A DNA stretch of 64,000 bases from Pelargonium cotyledonis (Eukaryota; Streptophyta; Magnoliopsida; Geraniales; Geraniaceae), in NCBI GenBank assembly GCA_036897625.1, contig JAYMTA010000001.1, forward strand, positions 186,001 through 250,000, in the 5' to 3' direction. Numbering within the stretch: position 1 is the stretch's first letter; each line of letters opens with the position of its first letter. The notes under the pieces were generated by a model, which ran no database searches, was not told where the DNA came from, and saw only the letters and a program-made list of their open reading frames with translations. This document shows positions 25,254-37,700 of the stretch, one piece after another. The position numbers and the translations under genes were made by a program.

Positions 25254-25322
25254 TAATAGTTAGTTCCACTTGAACCTCTGTATGTCGGGTCATTAACAGG
25301 TGCCTTACCGACTAATAACCTC
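25254..25322 (-). pseudogene. tRNA-Asn-like relic
   Basis: Minus-strand order: GGTTA (acceptor 5'), TTAGTCGGTAAGGC (D-arm), CCTGTTAATGACC (anticodon region with GTT, Asn), CAGAGGTTCAAGTGG (T-arm), TAACT (acceptor 3'). GGTTA and TAACT give five pairs, one a wobble, over a 63-nt span. The T-stem does not pair: AGAGG faces GGAAC. The 3' end with its flank (GTAATAGTTAGT on the plus strand) recurs at 41516-41545, so the altered 3' end was copied in that state. Confidence 0.35.
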
Positions 25323-27229
25323 TACTAGAACTGCGTACTTTACTACTAAGGAAAAGAACTACTTATTTTACTACTAAAGTGCACTGGAAAGGCCGATCTA
25401 AATCTAGTATTTATCTAGGAGGTAAGCATCAAAATGCAACTCAAAAAGGGTATCCATAAGCAACAACTAACTGACATTCCCCTTCACTTAGGCCAGAACT
25501 CTATCATTCTTAGTAACAACAAGAGTCGCATTAGGAAAAGGAGTAGGCGATTTCCAATCGGGAGTTTCCAAGAATACGTGTAAGAGTAGTAGTTATTTGT
25601 CGTAAGGTATACTAAGAGGTACTACTTTCCTAGAAAAGAATCTCTTCCTTATATTATAAAATTACTACCACCTATAGAATTCTTTCTTAGACTCATTATG
25701 GAGAATCTTAGTTTCTCTTGGTTGGTGTATTTACTTATTAATTTAGGAGCACTCAGGCTTAGCACAGCACTTATATGAAGAACTAAAATTATGACATAAC
25801 AATTCTAGTTTAAAGCAACACCGTCAATTAGAATACTCTCTTTTAAATTCTTGCTTGATTCGACAAGAAGAATCTCTGTGTAAAGTATATGAGTCCTAGT
25901 CCTAGGGTCCCTCTTAGGATGCTTGATCAAAGTGAACTCTAAAACGATTCATAATCTTAGATTCGATTCTCAAAGCTCGCACTTGAAAAGTATACCCTAT
26001 AATTAATAGCTAGTAGGAATACTAAAAGGTAGACTTTTAAGGAGCCACACTAACGATTCTAGAGGAAAAGCTGTAACGACGAATAACTTTAGGCAATACT
26101 TTAGTTTTGGTACATCAGTTGTAAGGTGCTGCTATGAATGAGGGGCCATTTAGTAGAGTTTGTGCTAGAGCGTCCAGAAAGCTTTTGGTACTAAAACAAA
26201 GGAATATAACAGCAGTTTTTATTCTTAATTGTAATTCTTTTAATTACATCTTACGCTTTTTAGCCAAACACAAAAGTAGAAACCAAGTTCTTAATTATGA
26301 ATAAGAAAAAGGGATCCTATTTTAGGAGTCATAGTTCAGTGGTTAAAGGTGTAAAAGTACAGTAACTTTATATATCCTAAAAGCATTGCTTATCTCTGGC
26401 TTCTTTATGTTCTCTTTGAATCGGAGCCCTATCTCGTAAAAGGTTAAAAAAAAGTTGTATATTAACATTTTAGTCGACGTAACTTATGAGAAATCAAGTA
26501 ACATTGGATCCTTAAATTACCCCTCAACTGTACCCTTATTAAAATTGCTTGATCGTGGAACCCCCGTCGCTATTTGTCATATGAATGTAATGCTGTCTCC
26601 TTTTTTAATAAGATCTCACATAACCGAGACTGGTCATTATATCGTGTGCTATTATTAAGTTTACTACTTATGCTTGTCCACTAGGAAACTAGTCTAATTC
26701 TCTTCACATGGATTATATGTCACTAAAGTTTATACTGAAATACAGAGGTAGTTTAAGTCTTTCTTGTCTAGTTCTTCTCTTGTGTTAGGTTAGGTTCTCT
26801 AAAAGAGCCTGTTTATTCTACTTATCCTAATAGATTTGGTAATGACTAAAAGCATTTTGAGGATTTCTTTCTTTTAGGTTGTGGGTAAGTTTGACTTTCA
26901 CAGGGTTTACATAGGACTTGTTTACAGGGTTTGGAAAAATAACATAATATGAGATCTTCCTTCAGAAGGGGAATCCATTTTATACGCTGAACATTTCAGT
27001 TTGCCTATGCGCTCATTTCTTTATTGATAAATATAGAGTGTATCTAACTAGGAGAATCTGAAGTTAACTAGTGCGTGGAAAGTCTCTCACTTCGCGGTAC
27101 TTTTTCAACAAAAAAGACTTATCGAAACTAGAATTCCTAAGACTTATAAGGCATAATTATATATGCATTTGTTCCTCTTCGGGGCTTGCCTTATAAATAT
27201 TGGAAACCCCGGTATTCCTTTTATACAAA
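25323..27229. other. Non-coding apart from a mini tRNA-like unit
   Basis: No gene is recognised outside the 26320-26382 unit. The frame at 26455-26658 (67 codons) is of chance length, with no family resemblance. No repeats or GC-rich elements are visible. Confidence 0.5.
26320..26382 (+). pseudogene. 63-nt tRNA-like unit with 8-bp closing stem, no T-arm
   Basis: TTTTAGGA (26320-26327) and TCCTAAAA (26375-26382) are perfectly complementary and close a 63-nt span. Just inside lies GTCATAGTTCAGTGGTTAAAG, a good match to the linker and D-arm of a tRNA. A small TGTA/TACA stem occupies the anticodon-arm position, but gives no clear anticodon, and there is no T-arm. Truncated tRNAs lacking a T-arm exist in some mitochondria, which is why I list it. 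The words at its ends are common in this window, so a chance pairing is quite possible. Confidence 0.28.
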
Positions 27230-27291
27230 GAGGAGAATACTAATGATTGGATTTCATTTGACAAGGCCTTAGTTCAAATCGAACTTCCTAC
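27230..27291 (+). pseudogene. tRNA-like relic, 3' half
   Basis: Plus-strand CTTAGTTCAAATCGAAC gives a T-arm with three of five pairs. Upstream, TTTCATTTGACAAGG could hold a CAT (Met) or GAC (Val) anticodon, but neither sits in a paired stem. The preceding TAATGATTGG weakly resembles a D-arm. The resemblance is mostly in the T-loop. Confidence 0.2.
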
Positions 27292-27849
27292 GAAAGTAGA
27301 GTAAGTGAAACTGTGGTGTTTTATATTTGTACCCAGGGGACTCCTTGTAATTAGGACAGTAAGGTTCCAGTTCTTTAAAAAGGCCTACGCTAATGTGTTT
27401 TCCTGCTTCTTGTGAAAGCTACCGGGGATGCCCCAAAAGCTAAATCAACATATTACAGATACTTTGTTATTCCTTAACAAACCTAAATTTTTTGGAAACT
27501 CAAAAGGTGTGGGCGGGAATGCAGAAGTATAAAGAAAGAGGGATTTCTCCGTTTTGGGATTTATGAAAGAAAAGCTAGCCCTATCTAAGAGATTAGTTAC
27601 TAGATTTTCAGGTAACAGTAGTCTTAGGCTTAGTTATAGAGTTCGTCCTTTGAAATCGCTTAGAAGACTGACTTTGATATCAAGAGACTCGTAGTTAAGA
27701 CTGTGTATGCCAAGGTTTCAAGTAGGGTGAACCTCTTGCTTGGGGTGATATATAAGAATTACAAACATATCTTCAATACTATATTATATAGTTTCGGGAT
27801 CTTATACTAAGTTTTATAGAGTCAAAGCTAGATAAAGGTTTGCAATTGA

Positions 27850-27924
27850 GTTGATACCGAGATATAAGATGGCAGAACGAAACAAAAACTATAGACAAAC
27901 GGGGGTTCGAATCGATTTAACACC
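27850..27924 (+). pseudogene. tRNA-like relic, 3' half
   Basis: GGGGGTTCGAATCGATT on the plus strand is a T-arm in which the loop is perfect, the 5' strand is all G, and the 3' strand pairs at best three of five positions with wobbles. AAGATGGCAGAACG upstream resembles the D-arm of Leu- or Ser-type tRNAs. The intervening A-rich stretch forms no anticodon stem. No acceptor partner for TAACACC is seen. Confidence 0.2.
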
Positions 27925-29562
27925 TAAGGATACTCTACAACCTGTAATTGACAGCTTAAAAAAAGAGAGTCCCTTTTTAGTTTTATTAGGTTACCTCTTC
28001 TGAATAATACTAGCGTCCTTAGCTTTATTCCAATTCAAATTTAGTTATATGGGTGACATGCGCTTGGAGAAGATATGCGGGTATTTTAGGGGATTTCTTA
28101 TTCATTAGCTTCTTGCCCAGGAATAGGGAACTCTTTTTGCTCCTGTAGTCATAATCTACAACAGTGTGTAAGGATAAGGACTCCCCACTCTACTTATAAA
28201 AAAATCAAGTTATAAGCCTCGTAAAATCTATATTTTCAAGCCAGTCTTACCCAAGAAATCCGCCCTTTTCAGCTGGTAGGACAACTCCTTTTCTGGAATA
28301 CTTGACAAAAATGCTGTATTAATCTTTAGTTTTTGTGTTGTGGATACTTCCATTTAGGTGCCCCCGGTGTTGAATTCTCTACTTGGATTGCATGCTTACC
28401 TTATATATAATGACTTTTAAAAAGTATACTAGACACTTTTTCCTCAAGAGTAGACGGCACTCCTTCTATTTAAGTAGCCCCAAAATACCTATAGATTCTC
28501 CCCTCGATCGAGAGTTTGGCCTGCAAGGAGTTGGGTATCTCAACCTACTTTCTATGCCTGTTTTAAAGAATGAGTTTAGTTAAAAGGTCGTACTAAGAGA
28601 ACTCCTTTGTATTCTCACTTTCATGATTTGGAAGCTTTGTTTGTTTTATTGGAAAAAAAATCTATTATTATTAAGCTAGTTTAATTCTTTTTATTGACTC
28701 GAGTTAGAAGGAATTTCCTTTGATTTATGCTTCTAGGTTTACTTTTATTACCAAAACTTCCAAGAGAAAGCTCATAAGTAGGCATTTTGTTTTTAAAGTT
28801 ATGCGCTCTTATATTCTAAAATTATAGTATAGATTTTAATCCAGTAAGATAGGTATAGCTTGTCATTAAAGTGCGTTTCTTATAAGTCGAGGAGTCGCTG
28901 CTATTTCTTATTAGGAAATTAGAGTTTAAATAACTAAAACCCGGGATTCTACCTTTATTCAAGGAAAAGCATACCAGCAAGCTTTAAAATAGTGAAGAAT
29001 TTAGATACAAAAAATTCTGCCTAAATTAAGTAGAACCATTACTGTGTCCTTCCTATTTTACTAACTAAATGGCCAATTAACACTACCAGTCTTACGGGGG
29101 CTCACTTACAAATTTTAATCTTATACCGATCTCTTACCAAAACCGTTTCTAAATAAAGGAAACTGTTGAAGTCTTTCTTTCTTTCGAGAAAGCGCCTCTG
29201 TATCTATTCATTCTTCCAAGGATGTCTTTTGTTAGAAAAGAGATTAGGGTTCGGTTCATAAATAAGAAAGTTACTTACCTTGTAGATAAATACCAATCAA
29301 GTTGGTAGGCATGCGCGGGTTCGATTAGTGTTGTCATGGGTAAAATTGCTCTAAAAAGCCCTCTTACCCTACCCCAGATTTAGAGTATTCAAGACATTCC
29401 TAGGATATATAGAAGAGTAATCAAGTATCCCTCCTTTGACTGAGTTAATAGTCTAAAGAGTACTCCTTTTCTCAGTGGATCCGCACTCAAGCATGCTCTC
29501 CTTATTTATTAATAACTAGATTGCCTTTTCTATTCTATGAGTTTTTTAATTAGTCTATTATT
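27925..29562. other. Non-coding spacer with an isolated T-arm word
   Basis: No gene recognised. Near 29295-29325 the plus strand has AAGTTGGTAGGCATG directly followed by CGCGGGTTCGATTAG, that is a D-arm-like and a T-arm-like word with nothing between. A 66-codon frame at 28383-28583 is of chance length. Confidence 0.5.
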
Positions 29563-29637
29563 AGGATGATACATGATTCGAACCTCCATCCAGGGCTTTT
29601 TAAGTCCCTTGCTATAACCGATCCGAATAAGATACGA
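29563..29637 (-). pseudogene. tRNA-Leu(UAA)-like relic
   Basis: Minus-strand GGATCGGTTATAGC (D-arm-like) is followed by AGGGACTTAAAAAGCCCT (29592-29609), an anticodon arm whose loop CTTAAAA carries TAA (Leu). AGGG/CCCT pairs, with one extra base disturbing the fifth pair. GGAGGTTCGAAT is a normal T-arm 5' strand and loop, but the 3' strand CATGT barely pairs. The 3' end GTATCATC repeats the word GTATC seen at the 5' side instead of complementing it. The same altered 3' end occurs at 39299-39323. No long variable arm is present. Confidence 0.35.
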
Positions 29638-32600
29638 ATACTGGACTTCAATACAATACCCGAGTGTCTTTGGTATATACTGGATTTCAGATATCCCGAT
29701 GTTCATTACTTTCTTAGAATCGGAGATATTGTATAAATTACATGAATAAACTATTAGCACTTTTCTACAAGGAAGTAGTTTTATAGTTCTTTCTGTTTTT
29801 GTGCTTATTACTTTTTTATTAGTAAGTTTTTCCTAAGAACTGTTCAAGGGGTATTTCTAGTATTTCCAGTTTCAATAAAGTAATTAAAATTCTAACACCC
29901 GATGGAATACTGGGAAAATGTTGGTAAAGAAGCAACTAAAGCTGGGTAACCTAGTTATGAAGTAAATCATTAGTAAATTAGACTTTAATCCGTGTATAAA
30001 GTATTCCGTTGAGTAGGTGTGCTTGTAATAAATTACTTAGTTCGTATGTAAAAAAGCCCGTCTAATAGCCTTAATATATGTTAACTGAACCTCATTCTCA
30101 AATGCAATCTAGATAAATTATCTATTCCATATCAAACCTTTACAAAAAGGGACCCCTTGCGTAGTATGTATATAAACTCCTTTATAATATGTAAGTATAC
30201 TCAGTATTTGCGTCTATAAAAGGAATCTTGTAGCTTAAATCTACTTTATTTTTATTTAACGAAAACTCTTCCTGTGTTTTTACTATTAGAACTGTAGCGT
30301 TATCTCCGGACTAGGAAAGGTCCGCTTTTAAATGCTCCTACTGAGATAGAAATCTTGTCAAAAACTTTAATCGATTTTATGCGTGTCTGGAGCACTCCTT
30401 TAATTTGGTATAGTTGCTAACAACCTCCTCTATTTCAAGTAATACAAGAGTTATGCTAATTTAATGTAATAGGAAAAATCCGTAATTCCTAAACTACTTG
30501 TAACTTCCTACTTAGGAATAACAATAGTTGAGTACTCCCGGATTTGCAGTTAGCCTTACCAGCTACCAGAAGCAACTCAGTAACTCTATGCTAATAGTTC
30601 TAGGGCTTTCTATAAAGCTACTAATTACTAGACTCTTACCTTTTCAATAAACTTTGATTATAAAATCACTTAATTAGAAAGCATTTTGTTCGGTTATCAA
30701 ATACAAGTCTGAGGACTTCCTATTAGTTTGACTGACTAGATAGAACTTTTTAACAAGAGGTTCTTCTGCTCGTAAAGGACTTACTAAACTAGTCTGATTT
30801 CTTTAAACCAAGGAACTTGCTTGGGTAATTTGTGTTTCTCAAGAATTCCACCAAACAAAGCTTTCGGGGACTCTTTAAACTTACTAAGGCAATTCCTTCC
30901 GCGGCGAAGGCTGTTGTATCGAGATGTGTGGAACGAATCACGGGGTATCCTGAAAATGCGCTCTAGTTTATCCCAAGTGCCCTAGCCCCAGAATCCCTAT
31001 TCTTATTTCGTTAACAATAGCCTACTAAATATTTTACAAACAGAGTTTCCAAGTTTTCATGTAACAAGCCAAAGGAATGGAAAAGACTACCCGCAGCTCA
31101 AATAGAAAATCATAAGGAAGCAAGGGCTACTACTATACTAATTTTTTTGTTTCCATTCATATTCCAACAAGGTTAGGGATAAGCTCTTCGCCGATTTTAA
31201 GAGTAAGAGAGGGTTCGGTAAATAAGAAAGAGGCTGGCCCCATTAGGTAACTGCTTTTTGAGGGTAATTCCTAGAAAAAACTTTGATTTTATAAGATTTT
31301 TGTACTGTTTAAATCGCGTAAATATTGAACGGGATACTACAGCTACCTTTATATACAATCATAAAAAACTAAGGAATTAAGGTGGGTCTACTCCTGCAAA
31401 AGAATGCTATCTTTTGGCTTTTCTTGACTCTTTCCAAGACACCGCTTGAGCTTTGACTCAAGGTATCGGTCTTCTCTTTGTTAATAATTTAATACTTGTA
31501 TGTATAACCGGTTTACTACGAGGGGCAATCCATATAGGATTAAAGGGCTTTACAAGGCACACAAAGCTAAAACCGTGTACAACAAGGATTTCTCTTTTTT
31601 TTTTCCCGGGGATTCTAGAGAAACTGACTTCTTAAGAAAATTAGGATAGCAATAGCAGATTCCTAGCTTAGCCTTAAGTTTAGAAAGCTTCAAAATCAAA
31701 AGAGCAGAGATCCCCTTTATTTTGAGTAGAAATCTCAACCGCATAATTCCACTTTTCTGTCGCTCAGGTAAGTACTTCTTCCACGCAGAGTTTCAAAAAC
31801 CAAGAGATTCCGTACTAGGTTCAGTACGACCCACAGCATGTGCCTTAGGAGGAAAGGTGCTCTGACCCATTCAGTTTACTTTGTACCTTTATTTTATTTA
31901 AGTAATAAATTCAGTATTATGAAAACTCGAGACATTGGCACTGGTTTTTCTTTAGTTTGTGCCTCACTTTGGAATTCTTAGGATTTCATGAATATTTTTT
32001 AGTTAGTTCTTTTCTTCATTTGGGTTTAACCTTTTTACAATCCTTTATTTGACTTGGCTTGAACGTTATAAGTCTGAAGTTCTTCATTTACATATGAACA
32101 GAATAGAATAGAATGCGTACATATAACTTATAATACTCTTTGAACTTCAACCGGAAGCAGTCGTGGGTTTTTTAGTAAGTAAAGTCTGAAAATTCTGCTA
32201 AATAAGAGTCAAAAAGCTCCAAGTTTGAGTTTGAAGTTACAAAGAAGCTGGATTTTGAAAGGAAAAAGGGGATAAAATGAAAAGTTTTATTAGCATAGGC
32301 AGAGGACTCTAATCAATGCAGTGATTTAAAACCTCTAGTAAATTTATTAGGAATTCCAGAAGAACTTAAGAGATTAGATAGAACATAGGACCCTATTTTT
32401 ATTTGAGAGGGGCTCTCTAGTATGGAATCTCTTGGCTTACTAATAACAAACAAGGCACCATTCTAGCAACACTTTTTACACAAGGAGGTAGTAAGAAAAC
32501 ACAAAGACAAGGAAAGGGAAGCTTACTAGGGAGTGCTCAATTATAGAAGATTTGTATCTAAGTAATTAAAAACGCGTAGCTTTTAGTATTTTGTCATAAT

Positions 32601-33635
32601 AAACTCCCTTTACGGGTTAGCTTTTCTTTGGTTTCTAAACGCATAAGGTACAATTCATTAGTAGTTTTTAAAAAAGAGTACTTTATTAAGTAAGAATACC
32701 TGCGAAAAGTTAAAAGGCTTTACTACACGAGAGTTCTGTGGGTATCGATAAGCTTTAGCTCGGTCAGTAGTTCAAAGTTATGTCACTGTTAGTTAGCCTA
32801 GCATTAGAACGTATCCCCGGATTGCCTTCACAACCTCTCATGAAGTCTCTAAATCGTTATACTTTCAAAACGATCAGGGTAAGTCAGCCGTATATACCAC
32901 GTAGGACTCTAGCTTTCAATTTAGTTTTTTCGGAAAGGAAATAGGCTACGCGATTGGCAGTTGCCTGTCCAAAACCTAAGACTTTTGCCTAGTAAGAAGT
33001 GTTATGTTTTATTTTAGTACTTAAGCAGAAATTATTGCAGCCTACATTCATATGAGTTAAGGTTTCGTGCTCAGTTATCTGTTAAGCTCCACTGATAGGC
33101 ATTTTAAGGCAATTAGCACTCTTTCTGACCCTTTTAGAAAAACATCTTCTTCAGAATGATCTCGAAACAAGCTTGTTGGATTGTCGCCGATACTTTAGAA
33201 AAGTCCACAACCCAAACAAGCTAGCGATACCTCAGAGAAGGTAATACTTGAGGTTTTTGTTCTTCGAGATAGCGTTCACCCAAGGGATTTCCTTGGTCGC
33301 GAAATATCCTTATATGTCGTCAGATAGTTCTCATTCGCATTACTTTGGGCGGATTCTTTATTATAAAAAAGAACACTTACAAAAGGTTGAGCATTTCTCT
33401 TGATGAAAGATGGCAAAGCATCTCTCCTCCCAATTAATCCTTGACCAGTAGCCGGTGGTTCTAACAGTACAAGCACTTGACTATGTAGAAATTAAGAATG
33501 AAAAATCTCTAGCCAAGAAACATGCGCGAATTTGCTCACTTTTTTTGAGACTTATGAGATTTCTATGATTGTAAGAGCTAGAGGAAAGATAGCTAAAATT
33601 CCGGTAAATTCTATGCCTGAAAATTGGAATATTAA
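29638..33635. other. Long non-coding stretch, nothing recognised
   Basis: Four kilobases of AT-rich spacer. Frames of 60-66 codons at 31453-31635, 31550-31744 and 33276-33476 overlap or oppose each other, as chance frames do. A T-run with CCCGGGG follows near 31592-31612. At 32752-32775, TTTAGCTCGGTCAGTAGTTC resembles a tRNA D-arm but has no partner arms. No repeats above 15 bp were noticed. Confidence 0.5.
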
Positions 33636-34178
33636 ATACATTGGAATGAATACAAAACAGAAATAGATTTCAATTATGTTCTTTTTATAAAATGAAAAGG
33701 CCTCTTTTTTAAGAATTCATGTTACAAACAATCATTAGGAAACGGAAACTCCTGAAAGACTTCAAGGAAACTTATAGCTAACTGCACTAAGAAGCCTATA
33801 AATAGCTACTCTATCTCTCTTACTATTACACTCTACAGGAATCTTAATACTCTCTTACTATTACACTCTACAGGAATCTTAATACAAGAAAGGACTCCTA
33901 TACTACTACTACTAAGTCATAAGTCTAAGAAGAGTAGTCCTATAACTCGTAACAATTCTAACCAGAAGACTAAGACAATCCTAGCTATCAAGAAGGGTTG
34001 GGATAATACAACAAAGACAGCTACCAAAAAGAGGACTCCTACCAAGACTAACTTGCAAACGAGTCAAACCCTGGCTTGGGAACTGCAAAGGCAATTCGAA
34101 TATAACTATTCTAAATACTTCTCGGCACCCTCAGCCTTTTTAACAGAATATCTGTCTTTTCTTACAACGGAGACTTAA
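33636..34178 (+). other. A/C-rich stretch free of in-frame TAA/TAG, unidentified
   Basis: One plus-strand phase has no TAA or TAG for 180 codons. It contains two TGA codons (33693 and 33753), so under the standard code the open part is 33756-34178, 140 codons. There is no convincing ATG start, and translation gives a basic, Thr/Lys/Ser-rich chain with no recognised motif. The strand is A- and C-rich, which alone lowers the stop density, so the length is only mildly surprising. The 35-bp tandem duplication inside is not a multiple of three, yet both copies stay open in their different phases. I do not call it a gene. Confidence 0.15.
33816..33885. repeat. Perfect 35-bp tandem duplication
   Basis: The 35-bp unit at 33816-33850 is repeated exactly at 33851-33885. 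The unit starts TCTCTTACTATTAC and ends GGAATCTTAATAC. Perfect identity means a recent slippage or duplication. It is the only exact tandem repeat of this size I noticed. A chance match of this length is not credible. It is embedded in the A/C-rich stretch at 33.6-34.2 kb. Confidence 0.95.
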
Positions 34179-34673
34179 AAAGAAATATCTATAAATATGA
34201 CGAAGACTACTTTCTACCTACTACTTTTGTTACCTTATTTCTAAAAATTAAAGAGATATAGATATCATTTCTTTATTCTTTGGAAATTAATTCTAGATAT
34301 AAGTCTTCCATTTGCGCAACGCTACCCTTGTACTATAGAAATGGGTAAGTTCTTTAAATAAATACAAGGATATAAAGAGCTAGTAAGGGCTCTCTTTCCT
34401 TATATTATCAAATAAATTCAATTCAGGAATACAACCTACTTTATAGACAAGGGGAAAGTCCAATCAGTTAGGTGGTATATATAGATTTCTAAGTAATACA
34501 TTAAGTATAAGCAACCGACTCAGTATTTTGCGAGTTCAAAATCCTCTAAGCCTGTAAATTACATTTTTAACTTGCTAGTATGATTGTGAGTGGAAATTCG
34601 AACAATTAGCCATATGTTTTTGTAGTCAAAGGATCCTCATTATTTTTTTGTACTAACGTACACAAGTCTCTCC
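34179..34673. other. Non-coding spacer
   Basis: AT-rich spacer between the A/C-rich stretch and the tRNA-Lys-like relic. I see no open frame, repeat or RNA feature in it. Confidence 0.5.
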
Positions 34674-34756
34674 TGGGTCTAGTACGACTTGAACCCACAG
34701 CCGCTAGCTTAAGAACTCAATGTTCTACCAACTATCCTTGAACTTGAATAAGACTT
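34674..34756 (-). pseudogene. tRNA-Lys-like relic, nearly full length
   Basis: An 83-nt minus-strand unit with all parts of tRNA-Lys in order. The D-stem GTTC/GAAC pairs fully (34740-34743 with 34722-34725), and its loop contains AGTTGGTA but is about 6 nt too long. The anticodon loop TTCTTAA (34709-34715) carries CTT (Lys). The T-arm GTGGG-TTCAAGT-CGTAC has four of five pairs, one of them a wobble. TAGACCC is a typical acceptor 3' strand, but upstream only GTCT partly matches it. The anticodon stem is largely mismatched. It is alignable over 60 nt with the relic at 45272-45341 at about two-thirds identity. Confidence 0.45.
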
Positions 34757-37700
34757 TTTACATAGTACTATTTATAACCTCGACTTAATTGGCTTCGTCT
34801 CTAGACCTTTAAAGAAAATCAAAGCTAAGGAAAGTTATACTCTGGATTAAGAATCCTTTATTAAGGAATTGCAATAGCGGAGCTTTCCTCTATTATTTAT
34901 ACTTATTTGTATAAGATTTGAGAAACTATTCCTTCTTTATTTACTCAAGCCTCTTACTAAGATAAGACTGATAACTAGTTACTTGTTGAGGTATACAATA
35001 TAAAAAATCTTGTAGTAAGCCAGCATTACTCATTTGTAAGTGTATTACTTACTAAATCTGAAACAAGAGTTCGTGGATTTCCCCTATATTACACATTTCG
35101 GAATTAAAGAGAATCTCTCAATGGGAAACAGATCGAGTGAAAATTCCCACTTATAACTAGACTCTGTATTGCTCTCAAGAGTCGACCAAGTCCTAGCAAG
35201 TAAAACCCTTGTTATCTCGATAAGTGAGTATTCTTAAGGAAATTAATGCTTAGTTTGCTGTTGTAACTTTAGAATTTGCGCTTTGGTTAGTATATTTATT
35301 AAAGAACTGAAGCTGGCTGGGGGTCCTCTCTAAACTAAATTAGGAGTAACTAATAACCACTCGTACGCGCATACCTCATACAATATAAAGGGACTCCTCT
35401 AAAAATTCTCAAAAAAGCTAAGAGAGCTGCTTTTCTATGTACTTATCAGTTAAGTAAATAGAAGCTTGAAGATCTAATAACCACTCGTATCCCATCCCAG
35501 ATCGCCTCGTTGAAGAGCTTTAATTAATGAGAGTCCGATGCCTACTATGTTATGAAATATTCTACCCCTCAAATTCAGAGGGCCCTCTTTTAATACTCCT
35601 TTTGACATGTTAAAGGTACATCTTTAGGTGGTTAGCTCTCAATAGGATGCACTTTTCAGGGCTGTTGATTACATTTTGTTTCAGTGCTTTAACACTAATT
35701 GATCAGTGATTTATACTTCTTATACGGAATTATCCTAAGTTTTACTAACTTTAAATTTAGAGTACTACTCTACTACGATCCCTCATTTTGTTTCTAAAAC
35801 ACGACTTGCCCTATAAGATATTTATTTAACGAAAGTAGATCTAGGACTCGGTCGAAAGGAGCTATACAGTTTTTTTTTTTCAAAAGGGTTCCTCAGTTTT
35901 CTTTATAAATTACATCTAGAAAAAGGGCAGACTTTACTAGCAGTTTACAGGGGGGGCTGTTAATCATACAAATATAACTTTAACCACACTCGATTCTATA
36001 CAAATACCAATGCCCTTGATACAAAACCTTTTCACTATTTTTCATTATCAACAACAACAATACTGGCTGGTATTTAAACACTAAATATTTTAAACCCATA
36101 TTCGACCCGCTTTGAGTTGCATGAATTTCATGATCAGCCTTACTATTTTATTAAAATCTAGAGATACTTAAGATACCTTTTTTTAAGAGTACCCTATATC
36201 AGTCTACTCCGTATAAAGAATCCTTGTATATGTCTGTTTTTGTTATGTATATTGAATTGTGTATAGACCATAAATATAGTCCAGCTTTTCTTAGTAAATT
36301 ATAAAGACAGATCTATTGCAACTATATAAGGTTGTCTTGGTGTTGCCTTCAAGGAGAGTGGTAAAACCCTAGCCGAGCCCTATCCTATTGAGTCTCGATT
36401 ATTATCTAAAGTAACAAAAAAAAGGAATTCTACTAAGAAAAGAGAGAGAAAGTTAGGAATTGGATAAGCGGTACATTTGGTTGTCTTTATGCCCTTTAAT
36501 TTACTGGATTCTACTGATAGGAAAGCCGGAGATTCGGAATAGAGTTTCAATTCTTCCTTAACCAAAAACTTGGAATAAAAGGAAATGATAGGAATTCAAG
36601 AGTTGGATTGCTTTTCTGTTTCTGATTCCGGATTTTAAGTAAAAAAGATATCTATGAATCGAGCTAAAATGAAGTCTTGTTTTTCCCTATAAATTTCCTA
36701 AGAAAAGATTTTCGTAAGATGTAATAAGAGTCCCTCGAATCTAAACGACTTTCTTCAACTATGTCATTTGAGACAATCTAAACAAGTAAGATATATAATA
36801 TCAGACAACAACAATTTAGGCTAAAATTATAGGAAAATTCCAGAAATATTGTATACATTACTTATGAATTTAGAGTTAACCAAGGAGACCACTAGGATCT
36901 CTTTTTCTAGATCCGGAGCTCAAAAAGGAAGAATTACTTTACACTTTCCTACCTATAAGCTCGAGTGCCGTCTTTCTATCTATAGCTTCCTATTCCCTAT
37001 TGACTAAAAACTTTTCTATAACCCTTAAAAAGTCTGTAAACACATGCCTATTGTACTTCCCCAACAAGACCTAATTCGAAATCTAAGAATCCACCCTTAA
37101 TCTCTAACCGGAAGGTCTAATAACTACAAGAAAAGGACAATCAAGTCAAGAACAAGCGTAAAAGATACCAAACAAGAGAAGACTTAGCTCTTAACCTCTA
37201 CTCTACCCCCTCGGCTTCTGGTCTTTGTTCTTCATTAGTTTCTAACGGGATCTTAGGACTCTTTTGTGTAATCCTTTTTAGCCCCAGTATTAATCAGGAC
37301 AATTTAAAGAGTGTTTCCTTCCATTCTAATTTATATATATGAGTGTTTTTGAATCAAGAAAAGTAACCTTATAACAAGAAACTACTTGACGGTATGGCCC
37401 GGGCCTTCTTATTATGGCGTAGTTTAGCTTTTAAGAAAAAGGTATAGCTCCTACGATACTGATACAGAATATCAAAAGTTTAGTACCAGTCTTAGTTGGA
37501 TATTTTCCAGTTTGAGAGTCTATAACTCAGTTGTTTTACTTTATCTTATTCTCTTGTTATTTGCTAACGAAGTCCTGTATAATACAAATAAAGAGCTTAC
37601 TAATCCGGAAATAAGGGGATAGTCGGCTGGATAAGAGATTTACCATAACCCCACTAAAGGATACCCCATTCCTTAAAAAACGAATAATCCCTTACCAAAT

